Assembly: GCA_014762585.1 (NCBI GenBank)
Contig: JABURN010000113.1
Span: forward strand, 1-18,781
Source of the DNA: Methylophaga sp.
Lineage (GTDB): Bacteria; Pseudomonadota; Gammaproteobacteria; Nitrosococcales; Methylophagaceae
Length of the DNA stretch: 18,781 nt
Reading direction: 5' to 3'
Shown here: piece after piece, positions 1 to 6,450 of the stretch
Layout of the letters: every line of letters starts with the position of its first letter
Numbering within the stretch: the first letter of the stretch is position 1
The notes under the pieces: model-generated
Told to the model about the DNA's origin: nothing
Databases searched by the model: none
What the model saw: only the letters and a program-made list of their open reading frames with translations
Program-made: the position numbers and the translations under genes

Positions 1-635
1 TTGGGTATATCATCTTCTGACTGATAGCCTTCACGGAACTCGACTTCTGAGCCTTTCGGGTACTTCTTGAGTTGCATGCTGTTGCTGCCGATAGAGAGTG
101 TCAGGCTGTCTTCAGTCACATCAGAGACCCGGTACTGGGTGCGGTCCAGCAGCAGTTTGTTACCGGCCAGTCGGGTGATGCTGTCATCGGTCTGATAGAC
201 ATAGGTCATATCATCATCGTAATAAGTGACAAGCTCTGAGTAGGTCTCCATGCCTTCTTCAGTCTTGGTGAAGGTTAGGGCGAAAGTGTTTTGGCCTTCA
301 TGACCGATCCAGGTGGCGTCTTCCAGCATCTGATAATCGACGCCTTTGGTCAGTGTGGTGTCGTCGAAGCTGAGCTTGCCATTTTGTTCGACTGTCAGCG
401 TATCGCTGCGTAGTTCCTGTTCAGATTCCAGCGTGATGATTTGCTCGCTGCTGTCGTAGTCATACTGAGCGCTGATGACTTTGTCACCATCGAGAATGAT
501 TAACTTGCCCTCAGGCAGGAATTCATAGCTGGTGATGCCATCGGTAGCGACATATCTACCTTGAAAATCATCATTGCCGCAGGCGGTGAGCAGCAGTGGT
601 GTCAGCATGGCAAATAGCAGAGCAACTGGTTTCAT
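1..635 (-). CDS. Putative lipoprotein, function unknown (3' end outside window)
   Basis: I do not recognise this protein. Reading leftwards from the ATG at 635-633, the frame stays open to the window edge for 211 codons, so the C-terminus is missing. The N-terminus is a clear lipoprotein signal: Lys2, a hydrophobic stretch, then LLLTAC with the lipobox Cys at residue 19, so the mature protein should be lipid-anchored at Cys19. An Asn and two acidic residues follow the Cys. The rest is acidic and polar, with alternating short hydrophobic stretches that suggest a beta-rich fold; no catalytic motif is visible. An AGGA Shine-Dalgarno (647-650 on the complement) lies about 11 nt before the ATG, slightly long. 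The gene follows a terminator on the same strand, so it probably has its own promoter. I am confident it is a gene and a lipoprotein; its role is open. Confidence 0.8.
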   Translation of the reverse strand, partial: MKPVALLFAMLTPLLLTACGNDDFQGRYVATDGITSYEFLPEGKLIILDGDKVISAQYDYDSSEQIITLESEQELRSDTLTVEQNGKLSFDDTTLTKGVDYQMLEDATWIGHEGQNTFALTFTKTEEGMETYSELVTYYDDDMTYVYQTDDSITRLAGNKLLLDRTQYRVSDVTEDSLTLSIGSNSMQLKKYPKGSEVEFREGYQSEDDIP

Positions 636-672
636 CAATGTGGATTTCCTTTTGGTCAGAATCAGAGAGGGC

Positions 673-701
673 AGGATACCCTGAACCGGGCAGGCTTTAA
701 A
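673..701 (-). promoter_or_regulatory. Candidate promoter of the lipoprotein gene
   Basis: On the minus strand there is a TTTAAA (complement of 696-701) and a TATCCT (complement of 673-678) separated by 17 nt, each matching the sigma-70 hexamers at four of six bases. It lies between the upstream terminator and the lipoprotein start, where a promoter is expected. The match is modest and other placements are possible. Confidence 0.35.
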
Positions 702-760
702 TGCCTGTGCAGAAAAGACAGGTTTGAATGCAGACAGTTCATTATCAAAGCGCCAGACAC

Positions 761-786
761 AAAAAAGGCGCCTGGTGGCGCCTTTT
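761..786 (-). terminator. Rho-independent terminator after the DUF481 gene
   Basis: There is a perfect inverted repeat: AAAAGGCGCC at 763-772 and GGCGCCTTTT at 777-786, around a 4-nt loop. On the minus strand the GC-rich stem is followed by six T residues (complement of 761-766). It begins about 20 nt past the stop codon of the DUF481 gene. The stem is symmetrical and could also act weakly on the plus strand. Confidence 0.9.
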
Positions 787-804
787 CTGATGAGTCAATC
801 CGGA

Positions 805-1965
805 TTACTCCCAGTCGTAGACCAGATCCATTAAGTAAGTGGTATCGGTCTTTTCAGCATCTGGAGCCGGTTGGCTGTTGTACTGAGAACGGACGCTGGC
901 ACGCAGTTTCCAGTTCTCCTGTGCCAATGGCATTTCACCGCCTAAGTTGGTGACAACCAGGTAGTTTTTACCTGGGCTGCTGAAGGATGGGTAGTAAGTA
1001 AAGTCATGGAACAGTTTCAGATGGCTGTTCATGCGATAGTCGACGGCATAACCGAGTACGCCGGTCGGATCTTTTTCAGTGGTGCCATCTGAATAACCTT
1101 CATAACGATAACCCAGACCAGCGAAACCTTTGAATTTCAGATCCTCTTCACGGATGAAGAAACGACCGATACTGGCTGTGGCGATGGCACGCAGATCCAG
1201 TTCTTCAAAATCGTCGATTTCAAAGTCCATGGCGCCACGGACAAACCACATTTCACTGATATCGCGTTCCAGTGAGAGACCTGCCAGTTTTTCATTGACG
1301 GTCTGTTCGCCGTCTTCTTTCTGGAAGTTGAAAGCGAAATACAGGTCCATGCGCTCCATGTCTGTTTCACGGTGCAGATCACCGCGGGCGTGTGCACCAA
1401 AGCGTTTGGTGTTACCGGAGGAACCCGTCGCACCCAGTGCCAGGCTGCCACTCCATGGATCACGCAGACGATCACGATCCTCGCGGAGTGCGGTCATTGC
1501 CTGCTCATAGGATTCTTTCATTTCAGCCACTTCCTGTTCTTTGGAAGCTTTAATATCGGCAATCTCCTGCTGGTATTCAGCTTCGACAGCAGCGACTTGA
1601 GGTTTGGCTGCGTCGGTGGCCCAGACACTGCGGATATTGGCCGGGTCGACATTGACCGTACCGAAAGCGGTATTGGTCATTTTATGCTGACCATTGGGAT
1701 CGACGGTCAGTTGACCGACGATACGGTCTCGGCTGTTAAGCTCCACAACGTACTTACTGTCGGTGGAAATTTGACTGACACGGCTGTAATCAATAGTGAC
1801 ATCATCGGCAAAGGCGGTGTTGATGATGAGCTGACCATTTGCGACTTCTTTGATGGTGCCTTTAAGCAGGCTGCCGTCATCAAGAGTGACCTGATCGGCC
1901 AGCAGGGGAGAGGCGAAAGTGCTTGAAATTAAAAACAATAAAGTCCTCAAGCTGGGCTTGTCCAT
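805..1965 (-). CDS. DUF481-family outer-membrane beta-barrel protein
   Basis: This is probably an outer-membrane protein of the DUF481 (YdiY, 'salt-induced outer membrane protein') family, whose precise function is unknown. The 386-residue product has a signal peptide (residues 1-23, cleavage after LLA). Residues 24-115 hold two related small beta modules: the first begins with VTLDDGS and includes GxLxINTAFA, and the second repeats this pattern around TNTAFG at about 98. Residues 125-168 are charged, with heptad spacing typical of a coiled coil. From Trp171 to the end are amphipathic beta strands of a barrel with 'GSSGNT' near its start. The C-terminal residues are YDWE, so the classical terminal Phe is absent. 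GGAG stands 5 nt before the ATG. It is a single-gene unit divergent from comM. The family assignment is fairly sure; the coiled-coil insert is inferred by eye. Confidence 0.85.
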   Translation of the reverse strand: MDKPSLRTLLFLISSTFASPLLADQVTLDDGSLLKGTIKEVANGQLIINTAFADDVTIDYSRVSQISTDSKYVVELNSRDRIVGQLTVDPNGQHKMTNTAFGTVNVDPANIRSVWATDAAKPQVAAVEAEYQQEIADIKASKEQEVAEMKESYEQAMTALREDRDRLRDPWSGSLALGATGSSGNTKRFGAHARGDLHRETDMERMDLYFAFNFQKEDGEQTVNEKLAGLSLERDISEMWFVRGAMDFEIDDFEELDLRAIATASIGRFFIREEDLKFKGFAGLGYRYEGYSDGTTEKDPTGVLGYAVDYRMNSHLKLFHDFTYYPSFSSPGKNYLVVTNLGGEMPLAQENWKLRASVRSQYNSQPAPDAEKTDTTYLMDLVYDWE

Positions 1966-1998
1966 GTTATCTCCAGAATTTATTCAGATGGGTTGTGC

Positions 1999-2029
1999 GC
2001 TATAAAAGCTAACACAAGCATGTTGTAAA
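1999..2029 (-). promoter_or_regulatory. Candidate promoter of the DUF481 gene
   Basis: On the minus strand a TTTACA -35 (complement of 2024-2029, five of six bases) is followed by TTTATAGC. The -10 is either TTTATA at 17 nt spacing or TATAGC at 19 nt. It sits in an AT-rich stretch 34-64 nt upstream of the start codon, which is a sensible distance. Confidence 0.4.
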
Positions 2030-2109
2030 TAAAAAATTCACGCTGACAATCCATGTTTACGTCAGGTGTTATCCGGAATAGTTCACTACTTCGTAAAAGA
2101 CATATCAGT

Positions 2110-2126
2110 TAGAATCGATTAATCGA
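2110..2126 (+). promoter_or_regulatory. Candidate -10 element and palindrome in the comM leader
   Basis: TAGAAT at 2110-2115 matches the -10 consensus at five of six bases, but no good -35 lies at the right distance. It overlaps the first base of a perfect 12-bp palindrome, TCGATTAATCGA (2115-2126), which would cover the predicted transcription start. The palindrome could be an operator or chance in AT-rich DNA. The AAGGA Shine-Dalgarno of comM follows at 2134-2138, 6 nt before the ATG. Confidence 0.25.
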
Positions 2127-2144
2127 ATTTTCCAAGGATGGCGA

Positions 2145-3650
2145 ATGAGTATTGCAACGGTAAAAAGCCGGGCTGTCACCGGCGTTTCAGCACAGGCGGT
2201 AGTTGTGGAAGTGCATCTTTCCAATGGGCTGCCCAGCTTGTCGATAGTTGGCATGCCGGAAACCGCAGTCAAGGAGAGCAAGGATCGGGTTCGCAGTGCC
2301 CTGCTGAATTCCCAGTTTAATTTTCCCCAGCAACGCATCACCGTTAACCTCGCTCCCGCTGATCTGCCTAAAGAAGGGGGACGCTTTGATCTTCCCATTG
2401 CGCTCGGGATTCTGGCGGCATCGGGCCAAATCCCTGTGAAGGCGCTTGAAGATAAAGAGTTCATTGGTGAGTTGGGGCTGACCGGGGAGTGTCGACCGGT
2501 ACATGGGGTACTGCCGACGGCGCTGGCTGCAGCTAAAGCAGGCCACACTCTGATTCTGCCGTTTGAGAATGCGGAAGAAGCCGGCCTGGTGGAACAGGGC
2601 AGAAATTTCGGTGCTGAAAGCCTGCTGGCTGTCTGTGCTCACCTACATGGGCAGCAGACCCTGACTATCAGTCAGACGGATACCCGGGATGTCACACCGG
2701 ACTACCCGGACTTGATTGATGTGCGTGGCCAGGGGCATGCCAGACGGGCACTGGAAATTGCGGCCGCCGGCCACCATAGTCTGCTGTTTTCAGGACCACC
2801 CGGGACTGGTAAAACCATGCTGGCGAGCCGTTTACCGGGCATTTTGACTGAAATGTCAGAGCAGGAAGCCGTGGAAACCGCCACGGTACATTCCATATCG
2901 AGCAAAGGATTCGATGTCAGTCAGTGGCAGCAACGACCTTTCAGGGCACCGCATCATACTGCATCGGCTGCAGCGCTGGTTGGTGGTGGCAGTCATCCGC
3001 GGCCGGGAGAGATATCACTTGCGCATCATGGCGTGCTTTTTCTCGATGAATTGCCCGAATTCGACCGCCACGTCTTAGAGGTGCTGCGTGAGCCATTAGA
3101 ATCTGGCAAGATCACCGTTTCGCGAGCAGCCAATCAGGCCGAATTTCCGGCTCGGTTTCAGCTGGTCGCGGCCATGAACCCTTGCCCCTGTGGCTATCTG
3201 GGCGAGTCCCGCTGCCATTGCACCGCTGATCAGGTGCGCCGTTATCGCGGCAAAGTGTCAGGCCCGTTGATGGACCGCATCGATATGCTGGTGGAGGTGC
3301 CGGCAGTCGATAAAAGGCTGCTCCGGAGTCAGGCTCAGGATGCCACTGCGGAAAGCTCGGCACAGGTCAGACATCGGGTAAGCCGTGCACGTCAGAAGCA
3401 ACTGGCACGGCAGGGAAAGGCGAACAATGTGTTGCAACAGAAAGAAATAGAGGTTTTTTGTCCCTTGAGCGACAGTGATTATCAACTGGTGGAAAAAGCG
3501 ATTACCCGGCTCGGCCTGTCGGCACGTGCCTATCACCGTATTCTCAAAGTGGCACGCACCATTGCCGATCTTGCTGGCAGTCAGGATATCCGCACTGAGC
3601 ATCTCAGTGAAGCTATCGGCTACAGACGTTTTGAGTCTGCTGGACTGTGA
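2145..3650 (+). CDS. comM: ComM/YifB family Mg-chelatase-like AAA+ ATPase
   Basis: ComM is a hexameric helicase that drives branch migration during integration of transformed DNA in naturally competent bacteria; E. coli calls the homologue YifB. The 501-residue length is typical (about 505). The N-terminal ChlI-like domain spans roughly 1-170, with the family signatures SIVGMPETAVKESKDRVR and APADLPKEGGRFDLPIALG. The AAA+ core covers about 185-395: Walker A GPPGTGKT at 217-224, Walker B VLFLDE at 297-302, sensor I region AAMNPCPCG at 342-350, and an Arg in MDRID at about 378. Cys347, Cys349, Cys357 and Cys359 form a cluster conserved in the family. The C-terminal domain ends with RTEHLSEAIGYR. 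The AAGGA ribosome site fixes the ATG start. It is the first gene of a two-gene unit with rep. Its presence does not by itself prove competence. Confidence 0.95.
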   Translation: MSIATVKSRAVTGVSAQAVVVEVHLSNGLPSLSIVGMPETAVKESKDRVRSALLNSQFNFPQQRITVNLAPADLPKEGGRFDLPIALGILAASGQIPVKALEDKEFIGELGLTGECRPVHGVLPTALAAAKAGHTLILPFENAEEAGLVEQGRNFGAESLLAVCAHLHGQQTLTISQTDTRDVTPDYPDLIDVRGQGHARRALEIAAAGHHSLLFSGPPGTGKTMLASRLPGILTEMSEQEAVETATVHSISSKGFDVSQWQQRPFRAPHHTASAAALVGGGSHPRPGEISLAHHGVLFLDELPEFDRHVLEVLREPLESGKITVSRAANQAEFPARFQLVAAMNPCPCGYLGESRCHCTADQVRRYRGKVSGPLMDRIDMLVEVPAVDKRLLRSQAQDATAESSAQVRHRVSRARQKQLARQGKANNVLQQKEIEVFCPLSDSDYQLVEKAITRLGLSARAYHRILKVARTIADLAGSQDIRTEHLSEAIGYRRFESAGL

Positions 3651-5671
3651 ATGACCTGAATCCACAGCAGCGGGAAGCTGCTCGTTACATCGAAGGCCCC
3701 CTGTTAGTGCTGGCGGGGGCCGGTTCCGGCAAGACCCGTGTAATTACCCGTAAGATTGCTTATCTCATTGAGCAGTGCGGCATTCCCGCCCGTAATATCG
3801 CGGCGGTGACCTTCACCAATAAAGCCGCACGTGAAATGAAAGAGCGGGTGGCGCAGTTAATGGGCAGCAAACAGGGTGTGTCCACTCGCGGCCTGATGGT
3901 GTCGACCTTTCACACGCTGGGGCTGAATATCCTGCGGCGCGAATATAAATCCCTGGGTTACCGCAGCGGCTTTTCTATTTTTGATGCGCAGGACAGCCTG
4001 TCGGTATTGCGTGACATTATGGGCCGGGATTTTGCCGCCGACAGCGATCACGCGGAAAAGGTGCAGTGGCATATCTCCGAATGGAAAAACCAGCTGGTGA
4101 CACCGGAGCAGGCGATGCAGATTGCCGAGCCGGGAACGCCGCAGTCTGCTGCCAAGGTTTATCCACTGTATGTGCAGGCGCTCAAGGCCTATAACGCGGT
4201 CGATTTTGATGATTTGATTCTGCAGCCGGTGCTGCTGTTTCGTGAGCATCGCGAGGTGCTGAAAAAATGGCAGGCCCGCATTCACTATCTATTGGTGGAT
4301 GAGTACCAGGATACCAATGGCTGCCAGTATGAGCTGGTCAAACAGCTGGTGGGCATCCGTGAAGCCCTGACCGTGGTGGGGGATGATGATCAGTCAGTTT
4401 ACTCCTGGCGTGGTGCCCGCCCGGAAAATCTGGCCCAGCTGCAAACTGATTTCCCACGCCTGAAACTGATTAAGCTGGAGCAGAATTACCGCTCCATGGG
4501 GCGTATTCTGCGGGTCGCCAATACCCTTATCAGCAATAATCCCCACGTATTCGAGAAGCAACTGTGGAGTGCGATGGGTGAGGGTGACCCGATTCGGGTC
4601 ATTGGTTGCCGTGACGATGAGCATGAAGCCGAGAAAGTGGTCTCCGAGCTGCTCTATCACAAGCTCAAGCATCAGGCGAGCTTCAAGGATTACGCTATTC
4701 TTTACCGCAGTAATCATCAGTCGCGTCTGATTGAAAAAGTGCTGCGTGAGCATAATGTGCCGTACTTTCTGACCGGGGGGACTTCCTTCTTCTCGCGGGT
4801 CGAAGTCAAGGACATCATGGCTTATCTTCGACTCCTGGCAAATCAGGATGATGACAATGCTTTTCTGCGGGTGATTAACACCCCCAGACGCGGCATTGGT
4901 GCCAGTACGCTGCAGACCTTGGGTAATTATGCCGGAGAGCGCAATACCAGCCTGTTCGGGGCCTGTTTTGAAATGGGGCTGGCAGAGCAGCTATCGGAAA
5001 AAGCCGTCGCCAACCTGTCGCATTTCGCTCATTGGCTGGTGGATATCGCTGATCGGGCCAAACGCGGGGACCTGATGAGTGCCATCCGCGATATGATCGA
5101 GGAAATTGAATACCGCGGCTGGCTGGAAGAGGTCAGTGGCGACCCTAATAAAGCGGAGCGGCGGATGGAAAATGTCGAGGAGCTGCTGAGCTGGATCGAG
5201 CGCATCATCGAGCAGGATACCGAGGATAAAAGTATCGCCGATATCGCCGCCAGACTGACCCTGATGGATATTCTGGACCGGCAGGAAGATGAAAACCAGG
5301 CTGATGCTGTACACCTCATGACTTTGCATGCAGCGAAAGGTCTGGAATTTCCGCATGTGTTTATGATCGGCATGGAAGAGGAAATCCTGCCTCATCGCAC
5401 CAGTATCGAGGAAGACAGCATCGAGGAAGAGCGCCGGCTTTGCTATGTCGGCATCACCCGTGCCCAGCGCAGTCTGGTGATGACCCTGGCTAATAGCCGT
5501 AAGCGCTATGGTGAGAAAATCGAATGTGAGGAAAGCCGTTTCCTGCGTGAGTTGCCTTCCGAGGACCTGATCTGGATGTCAGAAAAAACCAAGGCCGACC
5601 CGGAAGAGCGCAAGGCACGCAAAGATGCGCACATGTCGAATATCCGTGCGATGCTCAACGTCGATGCCTGA
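3647..5671 (+). CDS. rep: ATP-dependent DNA helicase Rep (SF1A, UvrD/PcrA type)
   Basis: Rep is a 3'-5' DNA helicase that clears protein barriers ahead of replication forks. The 674-residue length is almost the same as E. coli Rep (673), and the N-terminus LNPQQREA...GPLLVLAGAGSGKTRVIT follows the Rep pattern closely. Helicase motifs are all present: Walker A AGAGSGKT at 23-30, TFTNKAAREMKERV at 55-68, STFHTLG at 86-92, motif II VDEYQDTN at 217-224, motif III GDDDQSVYSWRGA at 245-257, QNYRS at 279-283, motif V VHLMTLHAAKGLEF at 555-568 and motif VI EEERRLCYVGITRA at 593-606. The start is GTG at 3647, overlapping the comM stop as GTGA; the nearby ATG at 3651 is out of frame. With no strong Shine-Dalgarno, translation is probably coupled to comM. 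No terminator is visible before the next gene. Confidence 0.97.
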   Translation: MNDLNPQQREAARYIEGPLLVLAGAGSGKTRVITRKIAYLIEQCGIPARNIAAVTFTNKAAREMKERVAQLMGSKQGVSTRGLMVSTFHTLGLNILRREYKSLGYRSGFSIFDAQDSLSVLRDIMGRDFAADSDHAEKVQWHISEWKNQLVTPEQAMQIAEPGTPQSAAKVYPLYVQALKAYNAVDFDDLILQPVLLFREHREVLKKWQARIHYLLVDEYQDTNGCQYELVKQLVGIREALTVVGDDDQSVYSWRGARPENLAQLQTDFPRLKLIKLEQNYRSMGRILRVANTLISNNPHVFEKQLWSAMGEGDPIRVIGCRDDEHEAEKVVSELLYHKLKHQASFKDYAILYRSNHQSRLIEKVLREHNVPYFLTGGTSFFSRVEVKDIMAYLRLLANQDDDNAFLRVINTPRRGIGASTLQTLGNYAGERNTSLFGACFEMGLAEQLSEKAVANLSHFAHWLVDIADRAKRGDLMSAIRDMIEEIEYRGWLEEVSGDPNKAERRMENVEELLSWIERIIEQDTEDKSIADIAARLTLMDILDRQEDENQADAVHLMTLHAAKGLEFPHVFMIGMEEEILPHRTSIEEDSIEEERRLCYVGITRAQRSLVMTLANSRKRYGEKIECEESRFLRELPSEDLIWMSEKTKADPEERKARKDAHMSNIRAMLNVDA

Positions 5672-5755
5672 GTGAGCAAAAATCTCTGCCTGATACCGCA
5701 GTCATTACTACGAGCATATTGTCTGAACAAACATCCCATTTAACGAGAAAACACA

Positions 5756-6337
5756 ATGAAGAAATTGATTCCCCTGCTGTTTATGGCTTTACCGTCGCTG
5801 GCAAGCGCCCATGCTGTGATTCTGCAGACCGATGCTGAGAGTGGCAGTTACTACAAAGGCGTGATTGGTATCAGTCACGGCTGTGAGGGATCTGCCACAA
5901 CCAAGGTAACCATCAGCATTCCTTATGGTGTTCGCGGTGCCAAGCCCATGCCGAAGCCCGGCTGGAAGCTGGATGTGGTTAAATCTGAACTGGAAAAGCC
6001 TTATCAGTCTCACGGTAAAACCGTTACCGAGGATGTCACTCAAATCACCTGGTACGGTGGTGTGCTGGAAGATGCACACTATGATGAATTCGCTTTTCGC
6101 GGCCAGATTGGCGTCGGTACTACAACCCGGTTGTATTTTCCTGTGAGGCAGGAATGTGTGGTCGGCGAGCTGAACTGGGATCAGAAGCCGGGTGACAAAC
6201 CCACAGGCCATGAGCATCACGGCAATCACGGTAATCAGGCTGGCGAAGACAATCATGCCGCACATGGTGCTGCCAAGCTGAAATACCCGGCACCCGTTGT
6301 CAGAGTGGTGGATGGTACAGGTACACATCACCACTAA
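5756..6337 (+). CDS. Secreted His-rich DUF1775/YcnI-like protein (probable copper binding)
   Basis: This 193-residue protein is exported: a signal peptide ends ...LASA, so the mature protein starts with His19-Ala-Val. An N-terminal His after signal removal is the hallmark of the DUF1775/YcnI family, where it takes part in copper binding. Other family-like features are GISHGCEGSATTKVTISIP (about 38-56), PKPGWKL with Trp70, and ITWYGG at about 97-102. Cys43 and Cys134 could form a disulfide. Residues 150-170 are a His-rich segment (GHEHHGNHGN...NHAAHG), and the chain ends in GTGTHHH, both suggestive of extra metal binding. The ATG follows an 83-nt gap after rep with only a weak GAG-type ribosome site. 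The next gene, separated by a terminator, is a TonB receptor, which supports a role in metal acquisition. Family assignment is good; copper as substrate is inferred. Confidence 0.85.
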   Translation: MKKLIPLLFMALPSLASAHAVILQTDAESGSYYKGVIGISHGCEGSATTKVTISIPYGVRGAKPMPKPGWKLDVVKSELEKPYQSHGKTVTEDVTQITWYGGVLEDAHYDEFAFRGQIGVGTTTRLYFPVRQECVVGELNWDQKPGDKPTGHEHHGNHGNQAGEDNHAAHGAAKLKYPAPVVRVVDGTGTHHH

Positions 6338-6357
6338 ACCTGACACAGCCTTTAGTT

Positions 6358-6396
6358 AAGGGATTTCACGCAGACTGCGTGAAATCCCTTATTTTT
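6358..6396 (+). terminator. Rho-independent terminator between the DUF1775 gene and the TonB receptor
   Basis: AAGGGATTTCACGCAG (6358-6373) is perfectly complementary to 6375-6390. In practice it forms a stem of about 14 bp with a 5-nt loop, followed by ATTTTTC (6391-6397). It lies 20 nt after the stop codon of the DUF1775 gene and ends about 55 nt before the receptor start. It should end or attenuate transcription between the two genes. Confidence 0.88.
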
Positions 6397-6450
6397 CTCG
6401 AAACTCACTGCTCTAGACTGCCGGGTTCAATAATAACGATTGGACCAACC

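Noticed and set aside
1372..1926. 184-codon plus-strand frame opposite the DUF481 gene
   Set aside because: It is the complement of a well-supported gene, has no ribosome site and no family resemblance.
3857..4285. 142-codon minus-strand frame opposite rep
   Set aside because: It lies within conserved helicase coding sequence; it is a shadow of codon usage.
6428..6440. Possible Fur-box-like AATAATAACGATT before the TonB receptor
   Set aside because: It lacks the dyad symmetry and repeats of a Fur site and is too close to the ATG; the match is AT-rich coincidence.
6379..6450. Extension of the TonB receptor to an in-frame GTG at 6379
   Set aside because: The GTG and following codons lie in the terminator hairpin and T-run; the extension has no ribosome site and would bury the signal peptide.
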